Below are positions 45,272 to 54,538 of a stretch of DNA of 64,000 nucleotides, piece by piece (within the stretch, counting starts at the first letter, position 1; the number at the start of each line of letters is the position of its first letter). The translations under genes were made by a program, and so were the position numbers. The notes beneath the pieces were generated by a model, which ran no database searches, was not told the origin of the DNA, and saw nothing but the letters and a program-made list of their open reading frames with translations. The stretch covers positions 1-64,000 of the forward strand of contig QQUE01000004.1 of assembly GCA_008501765.1 (NCBI GenBank), given 5' to 3'. The DNA is from Calditrichota bacterium (GTDB taxonomy: Bacteria; Zhuqueibacterota; Zhuqueibacteria; Zhuqueibacterales; Geothermadaptataceae).

Positions 45272-46555
45272 TTACAGCCCTTTATTCAAAGAGAAATAAA
45301 ATCGTCCGCCATCGTCACTTACACCGAATTCTGTTTTCAAAACCAAACCGCCACTGTTGTAAACACGCACGCCACCTCCGTAGCCTGTCTGCAAATTTTT
45401 CGTATCCATTTCTTTCGTGATATCGAACGCGACTTTGCCGGCATCAGCAAAAATATAGGCATCGACCATGCGCAATATGGGGTAGCGGTATTCCAGCGAG
45501 CCGAGAAACATATCTCGATCACGGAAGCGGCCGCGGCTGAATCCGCGAATTGTTTCCTCGCTGCCAAGTTCACTCAAATAATAAAAAGGGATTTTTTTAT
45601 CGCCGAATGGTTCTGTCGTTTCCGCTGCAATTCGAAATGCCAAAGTCCGCTCATAAAAAAAATGAACAACCTGGGTAAAGTCGAATCCCGCACGCCAGAA
45701 ATCAAAGTGGTCTTCGCCGATATCATTGAAAACTCCAGCGTGAATCCGGAAATCCGTCGCCGAGGTCGGATTTCCCGGTCTGTCATTTCGATTAAAATTC
45801 AGATTCACTTGCCAGGTCAGCAAATCGGCGGGTTCTTCAACACCCGGTAGTGTACTTTCATCGTAGATTTCAAAAATGGGCGTATGTTCAAGCTCATGGC
45901 TGGGCCTGACTTTGTTTACCTCATAACTTCCTGTGACGTTAATCGACAGGTTAGTAATGGGATTTATGCCAAGACAGATTTCAGTCAGTTTTTGCCGGAA
46001 ACCATAATCACTGCGGTTCTCTTTTTCTGCCAGGGGGCCGAGTCCATAGATAGACTCTTCATCAAGTTTTGTGTAGCGATATAAATATCCGCCCCGAACG
46101 AAACCGTTGAGCAGTGAAAATTCATTCTGCTTAAACTCAAATTTCATTCTGTCGCCATTAAAACTGCTCGTGGCCGTCATTTTTAATCGGCTCGTTTGCT
46201 GCCATAAACTTTTTTGAAAATAATAAAAACCGGCCCCTGTGCGTGTGCTGTAAGTCGGCCGCACTCCGCGCAAACCATCGTCGGAAGTTAAACGGTCGAC
46301 AGTTTTGGGGACAATTTTTGACTTATCGACAAACTCAAGCACTTCTCTTGAAGTTTCGAGTGCTAATTTCGGGGGTAACATGAGAAGGTCACCGGGGAAA
46401 TCGAGGATTTTTTCCCAGGTGGATTTGGACTTCAATTTTTTGGCGAGAAGTTTATTCTGCGTTTCGGGCTTTTTTTCTTCCTGGGCCACGAGCCTGCCAA
46501 AAGAAAAAAAGGTACAAGTAAATACAATCAGAATAAAAACTTGTAGGCATCTCAT
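45272..46555 (-). CDS. BamA/TamA-like outer-membrane barrel
   Basis: 427 aa from ATG 46555, giving a signal peptide (MRCLQVFILIVFTCTFFSFG). An in-frame ATG at 46645 would add 30 residues before the signal and is not favoured. The mature protein is a 16-strand type barrel, with the surface-antigen feature RGFSRGRFRDRDMFLGSLEYRYP and an aromatic-poor end (RFYFSLNKGL). No POTRA domains are obvious, so it is a short TamA/Omp85-type barrel without its periplasmic arm. First gene of the operon with the kinase-motif lipoprotein and the phosphoesterase. Confidence 0.78.
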   Translation of the reverse strand: MRCLQVFILIVFTCTFFSFGRLVAQEEKKPETQNKLLAKKLKSKSTWEKILDFPGDLLMLPPKLALETSREVLEFVDKSKIVPKTVDRLTSDDGLRGVRPTYSTRTGAGFYYFQKSLWQQTSRLKMTATSSFNGDRMKFEFKQNEFSLLNGFVRGGYLYRYTKLDEESIYGLGPLAEKENRSDYGFRQKLTEICLGINPITNLSINVTGSYEVNKVRPSHELEHTPIFEIYDESTLPGVEEPADLLTWQVNLNFNRNDRPGNPTSATDFRIHAGVFNDIGEDHFDFWRAGFDFTQVVHFFYERTLAFRIAAETTEPFGDKKIPFYYLSELGSEETIRGFSRGRFRDRDMFLGSLEYRYPILRMVDAYIFADAGKVAFDITKEMDTKNLQTGYGGGVRVYNSGGLVLKTEFGVSDDGGRFYFSLNKGL

Positions 46556-46923
46556 CGGACACTGCCCTGCCTTTTGTTTGAATTTTACCGGTTTTTGCAC
46601 TAATCCCGATTCCTGTATAATTTTCAATGGATAAGGCATAAACATAACAATATACTACAAAATTCCTAAAAACAATGTATCTGCTGGTTTTTACGAATGC
46701 AGGATCAGAGCTTTTCCCTGGACCGGAATGTAAATAAAATTGAAAACAAAATACAGAATTAATATGACATAAATTCAGCGAAACCAAATATAATAATATA
46801 TCAAATATTAAGTCCTTCGCTATCAAAACTGTTGTATTTATAATAAAAATTTATTTGCTTGATATAATTCAACAGCGGGAGCTCGCAACTAAATTCAATC
46901 AAAATAAGAGGAGTTAAAGTTAG
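46556..46923. other. Divergent intergenic region, 368 bp
   Basis: AT-rich; separates the barrel operon (minus) from the haem-binding gene (plus). It should hold two promoters. No boxes assigned with confidence. GAGGAG stands just before the start at 46924. Confidence 0.5.
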
Positions 46924-47373
46924 ATGAAATTCTTCACCTTTAAACGTTTCGTATTCCTGATAATCGTTATTTTAGTAATCATTCAATTTGTGCCTGTCGA
47001 ACGTTCAAATCCGCCTGAATCTGCCCCGCTGGTTGCGCAAAAAGAGGTCGCGCACATATTAAAAACATCTTGTTATGACTGCCATTCAAACCAGACGGTG
47101 TGGCCCTGGTACAGCAACGTAGCACCGGTTTCATGGATATTAATCGACCACGTAAAAGAAGGCCGCCGGCATCTCAATTTTTCGAACTGGAACGAATACC
47201 AGGGTAAAAAGAAATTAAAAAAGCTCGACGAATTAATTGAAGAGGTCGAAGAAGGCAACATGCCGTTGGAAGGCTATCTCAAACTGCATAAAGACGCGAT
47301 CTTAAGCACTGAAACGAAAGAAAAACTGCTCGACTGGGCCCATTCTGAAATGGATTCGGTGAGTTTGGATTAA
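46924..47373 (+). CDS. Haem-binding domain (c-type) protein
   Basis: 149 aa. One membrane anchor (about 8-24), then CYDCHSNQTVWPWYSNVAPVS, with a CxxCH haem c site. The body and WPWYS.. motif match the Haem_bd (PF14376) family. Probably periplasmic and membrane-anchored, for electron transfer. ATG 46924 follows GAGGAG. Monocistronic; the downstream hairpin at 47392 separates it from the AT-rich pair. Confidence 0.85.
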   Translation: MKFFTFKRFVFLIIVILVIIQFVPVERSNPPESAPLVAQKEVAHILKTSCYDCHSNQTVWPWYSNVAPVSWILIDHVKEGRRHLNFSNWNEYQGKKKLKKLDELIEEVEEGNMPLEGYLKLHKDAILSTETKEKLLDWAHSEMDSVSLD

Positions 47374-47391
47374 GATTTCCAAGTTACTTGT

Positions 47392-47410
47392 TGCACCGCT
47401 GAGCGGTGCA
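47392..47410. terminator. Hairpin between convergent genes
   Basis: TGCACCGC and GCGGTGCA with a 3-nt loop (TGA). 8-bp stem, no U-tract, about 18 bp after the haem-binding gene stop and 90 bp before the TOPRIM-like gene stop. Acts possibly as a bidirectional terminator. Confidence 0.5.
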
Positions 47411-47498
47411 TCGAGTGATTGATGAAATTTTATACTAACAGCTTTTATTGTTATAAACGAACAGGTAGTTCGAATAGTATTAATCATCGATAATATCG

Positions 47499-48161
47499 TC
47501 ATCTCGAATTAAATGCATCTATAAAATCATTAAAGCTTTTTATATGATTAGTGTCATTGAACCTTGATCTAATTCGTTGAAAATATTTACGATTATACAG
47601 TACTTTAGGCTTTTTTTTGGTGTAAGTAAGATTTCTATATTTGTCGTTTAGTAAAGCACGAAGATATCGCTCTGCAAATTGAGCCCTATTTAAACCATCA
47701 CTATTTAAATCTGGTAATAGTTCTGGATCATTATCCAAAACATCCCAAATTTTACGATATCTCTTTACTTTTACTAAATTGGGATTTCGCGCAACAATAA
47801 ATTGATTACCTAATCCCCAAGTTTCCAAACAAAAATGTTGTACAATTATTTTATATTCGATATCAAAGTTCAAGTCAGAAATAAAGTTATCTATTTCATT
47901 TTTTTTATCATTATAAGTCATATCCTCTGAATCTATCGCTACGATAAAACGATCAAAGTTATTATTTTCTGATACATCTTTGGCACCAGCGGTAATTACA
48001 TCAAAATAATTTGGGTAACCTCCACCACTAACAATAAATATATTATTCTTTTTCACATCGTTTATATTTTGTACAATCGTAAATTTTGAGTTTAAATATG
48101 GAACCCACCTTGAATAAACTTCTTTTTCTCCAAATCCCTCGACAACTAAATAGATATTCAT
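47499..48161 (-). CDS. TOPRIM-like protein, partner of the ATPase
   Basis: 220 aa, no signal peptide. N-terminus MNIYLVVEGFGEKEVYSRWV puts a Glu (E8) in a V(E)G.GE motif, and FIVAIDSEDM (D77, E79, D80) gives the acidic second motif, together fitting a small TOPRIM nuclease-like core. The rest is basic and aromatic. It overlaps the ATPase gene by 4 bp (ATGA), so the two are translationally coupled. Strikingly AT-rich. Function inferred by analogy with ATPase/TOPRIM anti-phage pairs (PARIS, AbiL, OLD-like), not by recognised homology. Confidence 0.6.
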   Translation of the reverse strand: MNIYLVVEGFGEKEVYSRWVPYLNSKFTIVQNINDVKKNNIFIVSGGGYPNYFDVITAGAKDVSENNNFDRFIVAIDSEDMTYNDKKNEIDNFISDLNFDIEYKIIVQHFCLETWGLGNQFIVARNPNLVKVKRYRKIWDVLDNDPELLPDLNSDGLNRAQFAERYLRALLNDKYRNLTYTKKKPKVLYNRKYFQRIRSRFNDTNHIKSFNDFIDAFNSR

Positions 48162-49279
48162 CGGGCACCTTTGGAGTAAAAGGGATCATTAAGTAATTGA
48201 ATAAATGCCTTTTGTTTTGAGTTTCCAAATTTTTCACTGAATTCGCTGCCTGGTTTTATTCTTACCGTAGAACCTTTTCTATTGAATACCAACCAATTTT
48301 TTATTGGCATACTATTTATTAAATATGGATGATGGGTCGTTATGATAAACTGATTATTCCTTCCATTGTCAATTAAAAACTGTGGAAGAAAATCAATAGC
48401 GTTTATGCCTAACGAGTTTTCATATTCATCAATTATATAAACTGATTCCCCTGGCAAGGTCAATATATCCGTTACAATTAACATAACTTTTTGCATACCT
48501 GAAGAGAGTCCCTGCAAGGGAATCCAATCTCTTACGCCTCTCTCCTTTACCAAAAGGACTGGAACTCTTGCATCGCCCGCTGGAATTAGATCATCCTTAA
48601 AAATATCAACTTTTGTTTCTAAAACAGATGGAAAAATTTGCTTAAAGAACTGTGTAGCAAGGGTATATAATTCAGGAAAAGCTTGCTCAAATATATATAA
48701 CCTTGAACTAACTTTTAACGATTGGTTCCACAATTTTTCTAAATTTCTACTGTCCTTAAAATGGTCTAAGACAGCATTTGGAATTGACTCAAAAGATAAA
48801 GCTTCCTGAAGAACATTTTCATGAAAAACCCTTCTTTGTACGTGTGTGAATATTTTATGAACCGGTTTAATTACTTCTTCTTCTTTTAATAAAGTGATAC
48901 TTGAAACTTTACTGTCAAGCTTAGGTAATTTTTGATTTAAAAAATAAAACTCTTTTTCTCCTCGCTGTATAATTTTTTCTTCTTTAGCTCCATTTTTCCT
49001 TATTAGTGATTCACTTTTTATAACATTTTCAGAATTAACAGCACCTGCTTCGTATTTCCACAAATACTCATTACCCCCTGCTTCAATTACAATTTTCCAC
49101 TTCCCAGTTCTAATTTGTTTTCCTTTAGAGACAAAGTCTGAAAAATTAAATAACGTGTTCAGAAAACGTGTTTTTCCCGTACCGGATGCACCAACCAGAA
49201 GGTTAATCGAACTAAAATTAACTTTGTCAAACTTCCAAGGCTCAGCATCGACACCTGTATATTTGTAGTATGTTATCAT
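48158..49279 (-). CDS. ABC/SMC-type ATPase (AAA_15/21-like)
   Basis: 373 aa. Walker A GASGTGKT at 30-37, a 200-residue insert, ABC signature-like LSSGMQKVM, Walker B ESVYIIDEYENSLG and the H-loop FIITTHHPYLIN. This is the layout of the AAA_15/21 ATPases seen in OLD-type and other anti-phage systems. It is AT-rich like its partner. First gene of the pair; 4-bp overlap with the TOPRIM-like gene. No DNA-binding or methylase gene is adjacent. Confidence 0.82.
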   Translation of the reverse strand: MITYYKYTGVDAEPWKFDKVNFSSINLLVGASGTGKTRFLNTLFNFSDFVSKGKQIRTGKWKIVIEAGGNEYLWKYEAGAVNSENVIKSESLIRKNGAKEEKIIQRGEKEFYFLNQKLPKLDSKVSSITLLKEEEVIKPVHKIFTHVQRRVFHENVLQEALSFESIPNAVLDHFKDSRNLEKLWNQSLKVSSRLYIFEQAFPELYTLATQFFKQIFPSVLETKVDIFKDDLIPAGDARVPVLLVKERGVRDWIPLQGLSSGMQKVMLIVTDILTLPGESVYIIDEYENSLGINAIDFLPQFLIDNGRNNQFIITTHHPYLINSMPIKNWLVFNRKGSTVRIKPGSEFSEKFGNSKQKAFIQLLNDPFYSKGAR

Positions 49280-49412
49280 TATTTATCCCAAGTTATTTTA
49301 ATTCCTAGTTTTACTAATCAAACAAATCATTTTCAAGTTCAATATATTGTTCAGTTTCAATAAACACAATTAATGTTTTCTTGCCTGACTAATGATGGAA
49401 TCCTTGTGTAAA

Positions 49413-52400
49413 CTAATGCCGCCCGTAACACCCACAGGTTTCGTGGCCAAAACCCAGTGTTTCTCCTCGCCAGATGAATGCATCATTGCTTTTGCCTCGT
49501 TCCCAGTAGAATTTCTTCCGCTTTTTCGGCCGGTTGCCGATTTCGTTCATCGTGGCCGCGTCATACAAACGGCCATTTGCCATCACATAAACGATGCTGT
49601 CGGTGTTGCGGATATTTTCCAAAGGATTGTTCTCGAGAATGACTAAATCCGCCAATTTTCCTGCCACAAGTGAGCCGATGTGTTTGTCAAGTCCTAAACT
49701 TTTTGCACCGTTCAAAGTGGCGCAGCGCAATGCCTGCAGTTGCGTCATTCCGCCAAGGGCAAAATTCCACACTTCCCAATGCATGCCCAGGCCTTGCAAC
49801 TGGCCATGACCGCCCGTATTCACCAGCACGCCGGCATCAACCAGTTTCTTCAAATCCTGTGCAACACGGATATGGCCGAAATCATTTTCCGGAATTTTCA
49901 ACCGGCGGCGCGAGCGCGAATCGATGATGGGGCGCGGATAAAAAGTCAGCAGCCGCTCATTTTCCCAAACATTGGAATGCTGATACCAGTAATATTCGCC
50001 GGAAATAGCCCCGTAGGAAACCAGCAGCGTCGGTGTATAAGCTGTTTTGCTCGCCGCCCACAAGGATAAAATATCCTTGTAAATCGGTGAAATGGGAATG
50101 TTATGTTCAATGGTCGTGTGGCCGTCCAAAATCATCGACATGTTGTGAAAAAATGTCGATCCCCCTTCGGGCACGACTTCCATTTGCAGTTCGCGAGCAG
50201 CCTGCAGCACCTGCTGGCGCTGGTTGCGTCGTGGCTGATTGTAACTTTTCACTGAAAACGCACCCACAGCTTTCATACGCCGCAGGTGGGATCGGGCATC
50301 ATCCAAAGAATTGACGGTCGCTTTAAAATCGCCATCGGCGCCATAAAGAATTGTGCCGGTTGAATACGCCCGCGGACCGACCATCTCACCCGCTCGTACC
50401 ATCTCTTCAAAAGTAAAAGATGTTTCTGTGGTCGTCGACGGATCGTGCATCGTGGTGACGCCGTAGGCCAAATTCGCATAATAGCCCCAGTGCTGTTGCG
50501 GCAACAGACCTTTGCCAAAATTTCCAGCATGCGAATGGGCGTCAATCAATCCGGGGATGATGGTTTTGCCACTGACATCAATGGTTTTTAAACCCTCGGC
50601 AATCGTCACATCTGCTGTTTTTCCAATGCTTTCGATACGGTTATTTTTGATGAGAATCGTGCCATTTTCAATTACTTCATCCCCGTTCATCGTGATAATA
50701 CGGGCGCCGACGAGGGCAAGCTGTTCTTTCGGCATATCGGCATTCATTTTCCAGCTCAGATTTACGCCACTGCTATCGATGGCAGGCAGGCTGTCCGGCG
50801 CGCCGGGCACAAAAGTGAAGCTGTTTTTTAAATCGCGGGTAAAATATTCCGGCCCGATCGTCCAATGGAGTTTTTTCGAATCACCGGACCAGTGCAGATA
50901 ATCACCGGCATCGTGGGTGACTTTTTTGAGCGGAATAGCTTTGGTGTCCTTATTGAGCTCAAAACTAGTGCCAATCGTCGGAAATGGAGCAATATAACCA
51001 TGAAATAACTCGGTAAAAGCCAACCATTTGCCATCTGGACTGAGGCTGATATCGCTGACATATTTGAGATCAAATATCTCACGTTCATCATTGCCATCGA
51101 GGCGCACCGACTTAAACTTTTTCTTGAGTCCGCCGCCTGATAAAAAATAAATGCGATCACCCATGGCATTGAAAACGGGTTTTCTACCACCGCTAGTTAT
51201 TTGATGTTCCGGCCCCCCATTCTCTGCCATCCAGTAGAGCCCGGGCTCAGCGCCATGAACATAGCCCAGGCGAAAATCTCCGCTGCCGCGACGGTAAACG
51301 ATGCGCTTTTCATCCGGTGAAAAGGACGGTTCCATGAAATATCCCTTTTCACGGGTTATCTTTTTCGGTTTGCCGGAGGGAAACTTCATTTTATAAAGTG
51401 CGCCATGTTCGTCATCGTCCCAGGTGGAAAAAACCAGCCAGCGGCCATCTCGACTGAAAGCCGGGTAAAATTCAAAATGGGCATCCTGGGTGAGTCGTTC
51501 GGCCTCACCACCAGCAACTTTTCGTTTCCACAAATGCCCCATGGCGCTAAAAACGACCCATTCGCCATCCGGCGAGGTACGGACATCGCGCAGCATTTTA
51601 ACATCGAATTCTTCCTGCCCGATATTTTGTTCAAAACGCACTGCTTCCGAAATGTAGTGTTTTGCCGTCGCTTGAAAGGGAATGTTTTTCAATTCTTTCG
51701 TGGCAGTATCGATCATCCAAATCTTCCCTTTTGCCCAGAAAACGATATTTTTATTGTCCGGCATCCAGCTAAAATTTGGATAAAGTCCAAAAATCGCCCA
51801 CGCTTCCTGTTGATCTGGATTAAGTTCATCATAAACCGGCCATTGTTCCCCCGTCGCCAGGTCGCGGATGTAAAGTACAGATTTCAGTCGAATTCGGCGG
51901 ACAAACGCCAGCAACTTGCCATCCGGAGAGATCTGTGGTCGAACAGCGCCACCCGGCCCGCTGACGATCGTGCGCACCGTACCTTTTTCGCGGTCGTAAC
52001 GGCGGATTGCATAAATTTGTTTGTTGGGATCTTTGTTATATTGAAAATAGCCACCGGGGTACATGTCCTCGCTGAAGTAAACATAACGGCCGTCGGGAGA
52101 AAGCACCGGCTCGCCTGCGTCCTGCTGGTCATTTTTCCTTTTTGTGAGCTGAATCCCTTCGCCACCAGAAATGTGATACATCCACATTTCTCCGGCGCCG
52201 AGAGAACGCTGGCTGGTAAAATGTTTACGGGCGATGAGATACTGGCCATCGGGTGTCCAAACGGCATTGTTGAGCAAACGGAAGTCTTCTTCCGTCACCT
52301 GACGAGCTTCATTGCCGTCGTGGTCCATCACCCAAATATTGTCGGCGCCGCCCGCATCGCTGGTGAATGAAATCATTTGCCCGTCAGGGCTGAAACGGGG

Positions 52401-52673
52401 TTGCACCTCAAACGCCGGCCCCTTGCGCAACGCGATCGCCTGGCCGCCGTTGATTGAAACGAGGTAAATATCACCGAGCATATCAAAGACGATCTCGTCG
52501 CCACTGGGGCTGACATCGAGATTCATCCAGGTGCCTTCGTCGGTAGTAATTTCCAGCGAATCTATGGGGCCATGAAATTCATTTACATTCCATTTCTTTT
52601 TTACTTCTTTTTCATTTGCCAGAATATTTGTAGAAAGTAGAGCAAAGAATATGAAAAACAAAAATCTCCGCAT
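49413..52673 (-). CDS. TolB-propeller/amidohydrolase fusion, exported
   Basis: 1086 aa with signal peptide (MRRFLFFIFFALLSTNILA). Residues about 40-640 contain repeated SPDG.. and PDG.. units of TolB/WD40-like beta-propeller repeats. The C-terminal domain (about 655-1060) is an amidohydrolase of the imidazolonepropionase-like group: metal ligands HSH at 713-715 in GLIDAHSHAG, a candidate carboxylated Lys in SVKSYN (Lys809), His857 in TTIEHN, and NTGGHGQLQG. A common fusion in FCB bacteria, in the periplasm. The substrate is unknown. Monocistronic. Confidence 0.9.
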   Translation of the reverse strand: MRRFLFFIFFALLSTNILANEKEVKKKWNVNEFHGPIDSLEITTDEGTWMNLDVSPSGDEIVFDMLGDIYLVSINGGQAIALRKGPAFEVQPRFSPDGQMISFTSDAGGADNIWVMDHDGNEARQVTEEDFRLLNNAVWTPDGQYLIARKHFTSQRSLGAGEMWMYHISGGEGIQLTKRKNDQQDAGEPVLSPDGRYVYFSEDMYPGGYFQYNKDPNKQIYAIRRYDREKGTVRTIVSGPGGAVRPQISPDGKLLAFVRRIRLKSVLYIRDLATGEQWPVYDELNPDQQEAWAIFGLYPNFSWMPDNKNIVFWAKGKIWMIDTATKELKNIPFQATAKHYISEAVRFEQNIGQEEFDVKMLRDVRTSPDGEWVVFSAMGHLWKRKVAGGEAERLTQDAHFEFYPAFSRDGRWLVFSTWDDDEHGALYKMKFPSGKPKKITREKGYFMEPSFSPDEKRIVYRRGSGDFRLGYVHGAEPGLYWMAENGGPEHQITSGGRKPVFNAMGDRIYFLSGGGLKKKFKSVRLDGNDEREIFDLKYVSDISLSPDGKWLAFTELFHGYIAPFPTIGTSFELNKDTKAIPLKKVTHDAGDYLHWSGDSKKLHWTIGPEYFTRDLKNSFTFVPGAPDSLPAIDSSGVNLSWKMNADMPKEQLALVGARIITMNGDEVIENGTILIKNNRIESIGKTADVTIAEGLKTIDVSGKTIIPGLIDAHSHAGNFGKGLLPQQHWGYYANLAYGVTTMHDPSTTTETSFTFEEMVRAGEMVGPRAYSTGTILYGADGDFKATVNSLDDARSHLRRMKAVGAFSVKSYNQPRRNQRQQVLQAARELQMEVVPEGGSTFFHNMSMILDGHTTIEHNIPISPIYKDILSLWAASKTAYTPTLLVSYGAISGEYYWYQHSNVWENERLLTFYPRPIIDSRSRRRLKIPENDFGHIRVAQDLKKLVDAGVLVNTGGHGQLQGLGMHWEVWNFALGGMTQLQALRCATLNGAKSLGLDKHIGSLVAGKLADLVILENNPLENIRNTDSIVYVMANGRLYDAATMNEIGNRPKKRKKFYWERGKSNDAFIWRGETLGFGHETCGCYGRH

Positions 52674-53034
52674 GGTGCCTCCAATAAAAAAATGATGGTC
52701 GATTGGTTAAAAAACAAAATAAAAAAGAAAAAGAAAAATCATAGGAAAAGAAATCAGATTGGAAGCGGGAATATTTAAAAATGTGCTTTTCACATGGTGA
52801 TTTCAAAATCCCAATATACGGGATCAAAATTTGGCGGTTTGTCCAAAATGCAATCTCAGCTTTTCATCAATATTCGTTTGGAGTCAATTAATCCGGAGGA
52901 ATCAATGCAATAAAAAATGCCGAACGAGTGAATAAAACCACTGTCCGGCATTTCAAATATTTGTCCCCGCAATATTAATAAATTTGTGAGGAATTTAATG
53001 TTTCTCGCCTGCAATTAAAAACTGTTGCTACCAA
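52674..53034. other. Intergenic region, 361 bp
   Basis: Lies between two minus-strand genes. It has the promoter region of the amidohydrolase gene at its left and the terminator of the beta-helix gene (52911-52953). Nothing further. Confidence 0.5.
52911..52953 (-). terminator. Terminator of the beta-helix lipoprotein gene
   Basis: On the minus strand, AAATGCCGGAC pairs with GTTCGGCATTT (one mismatch), followed by TTTA. It starts about 80 bp after the stop codon at 53035. Confidence 0.6.
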
Positions 53035-54054
53035 TTAGTTACAGGGTTCGAGCGCGATTGTATTTCCGAAACCATTGTCGACAAATGCAACGCCATCATT
53101 ATTACAAGATTTCAGGTCAGTAAACGTGTTGTAATTGGAGATATCGAGTGCGAGACCGTCGCCATTGTTCCAGGTCGTTTCTGTGTTATAGAATGTGGTG
53201 CTCCAGGTATCATACAAGCGAACAGATGCAGAAGAAGGGCCGTTATAGTTAAATTTATTATGATCACCAAAACTACCATCACAATAATACATATACATAC
53301 CACGGTAACCATTGTTGCTGGCAGAATTTCTGTTCATTTCAACCTGCATACAGAAATCACCATAAATGCCATAGCTATCGTTATAATTCGCAGAATTGCC
53401 TTTGAGTTTATGACCACCACCGTTGGTTAAGTAGAAACCAGCATCGTTTGAGGACAGCGTGCTGTTTTTAACCGTACAATACCCGCTTCCGTCCAGCCAA
53501 ATACCAAAAACGTGGTTGTTTACAGTCACATTTTTCACATAAATATCGCTGCTGATCCAAATATCCAATCCGGCATAGGGGCCAGAATCACCATTAAAAA
53601 CCAGATTGTCAACGTAGACAAAGGCATTAAAATAAATAAGGAAACTACCATGAATGACTGCCTGACCATCGTTGGCGGCGGTAATACGAATTCCCGGGGT
53701 GAAAACGAAAACATCTTCCCAATAGTGACCATCAGCAATTACCACTTTGTCGCCAGGTACGGCAGCGTCAACGGCAGCCTGAATTGATGGGTAATCTGAA
53801 CTTGAAACTTTCAGCACAGAACCATCGGCAGGAATTTGCGACCGACGGAAATTGCTGTTGTCAACTGCAGGTTTGACGCGACGTGCTGTGTCGACATTGA
53901 ATGCAAGCGGCTCAGGATTCGAACCGGATCGTTTGTGGAGCAGATTTTGTGTATCGGAGCTGCTGTCTTCAACAGTTGTTGGATTTGGTGCTTGGTCGCA
54001 TGCCATAAAAAAGGCAAAGATTAAAAGTAGAAATACTAAACTTAGACGTTTCAT
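53035..54054 (-). CDS. Right-handed beta-helix lipoprotein
   Basis: 339 aa. Lipobox FFMAC (Cys19). A linker is followed by a NosD/parallel beta-helix domain (about 85-320): SIQAAVDAAVPGDKVVIADG, then repeated short units such as NDAGFYLTNGGGHKLKGNSA, YGIYGDFCMQVEMNRNSA. These are often carbohydrate-binding or cell-surface proteins, sometimes pectate-lyase-like. No catalytic motif is apparent. Terminator downstream at 52911. Confidence 0.85.
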   Translation of the reverse strand: MKRLSLVFLLLIFAFFMACDQAPNPTTVEDSSSDTQNLLHKRSGSNPEPLAFNVDTARRVKPAVDNSNFRRSQIPADGSVLKVSSSDYPSIQAAVDAAVPGDKVVIADGHYWEDVFVFTPGIRITAANDGQAVIHGSFLIYFNAFVYVDNLVFNGDSGPYAGLDIWISSDIYVKNVTVNNHVFGIWLDGSGYCTVKNSTLSSNDAGFYLTNGGGHKLKGNSANYNDSYGIYGDFCMQVEMNRNSASNNGYRGMYMYYCDGSFGDHNKFNYNGPSSASVRLYDTWSTTFYNTETTWNNGDGLALDISNYNTFTDLKSCNNDGVAFVDNGFGNTIALEPCN

Positions 54055-54538
54055 GAACTACCTCCAAAATTTTGAAAAATTAGAAATCCTCAAACAAATT
54101 AATTTATACGGAAGTCCCAAAAACGATTGTGCTGGTCGCTCCCGGGTCCCCGGCAGAGCTTCATCAATAAATTGACGCATGCCCTGCTTTCCGGTCGATT
54201 CCGAAAAATATTTTGCAGGCGAGAAAATACGATCAGAATCGCTCAGATTTCGAATTTAATTTGACATCCGTGTGAGATTTTAAGAAATGCGTAAATATTA
54301 ACAGAACCAGTCCGTCGATACCTGTGAGAAGATTTAATCCCAACTTCTAAAAAATCAGGGTTAATACAAATAGTTATCAAGAAAAGTTTAGAACCCCATG
54401 CGCTATTTTAACTGTTTTAATTAAGAAGTGCAACACATTTTTAATAAAGATTGTTTCTAAAACTAATAGCTTTATAATTTAAGCAAGAAATTATATGCGG
54501 AATAAATTTTAAACAGGCCCAAATCAAGGGCTGTGAAT
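54055..54538. other. Intergenic region, 484 bp
   Basis: Between two minus-strand genes. Holds the promoter of the beta-helix gene near its left end; the right part is the 3' side of the P-loop ATPase gene. AT-rich, no repeat or ORF supported. Confidence 0.45.

Noticed and set aside
45068-45850. 260-codon plus-strand ORF
   Set aside because: Covers the junction of the barrel and kinase-motif lipoprotein genes on the opposite strand; a by-product of the minus-strand coding sequence.
47499-49279. Direct assignment as a PARIS or AbiL system
   Set aside because: The architecture is similar, but the small protein was not recognised as AriB or AbiLii, so the name would be a guess.
51405-52370. 321-codon plus-strand ORF opposite the amidohydrolase fusion gene
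   Set aside because: It lies entirely opposite a well-supported gene with clear domains; its protein has no recognisable motif and no ribosome site.
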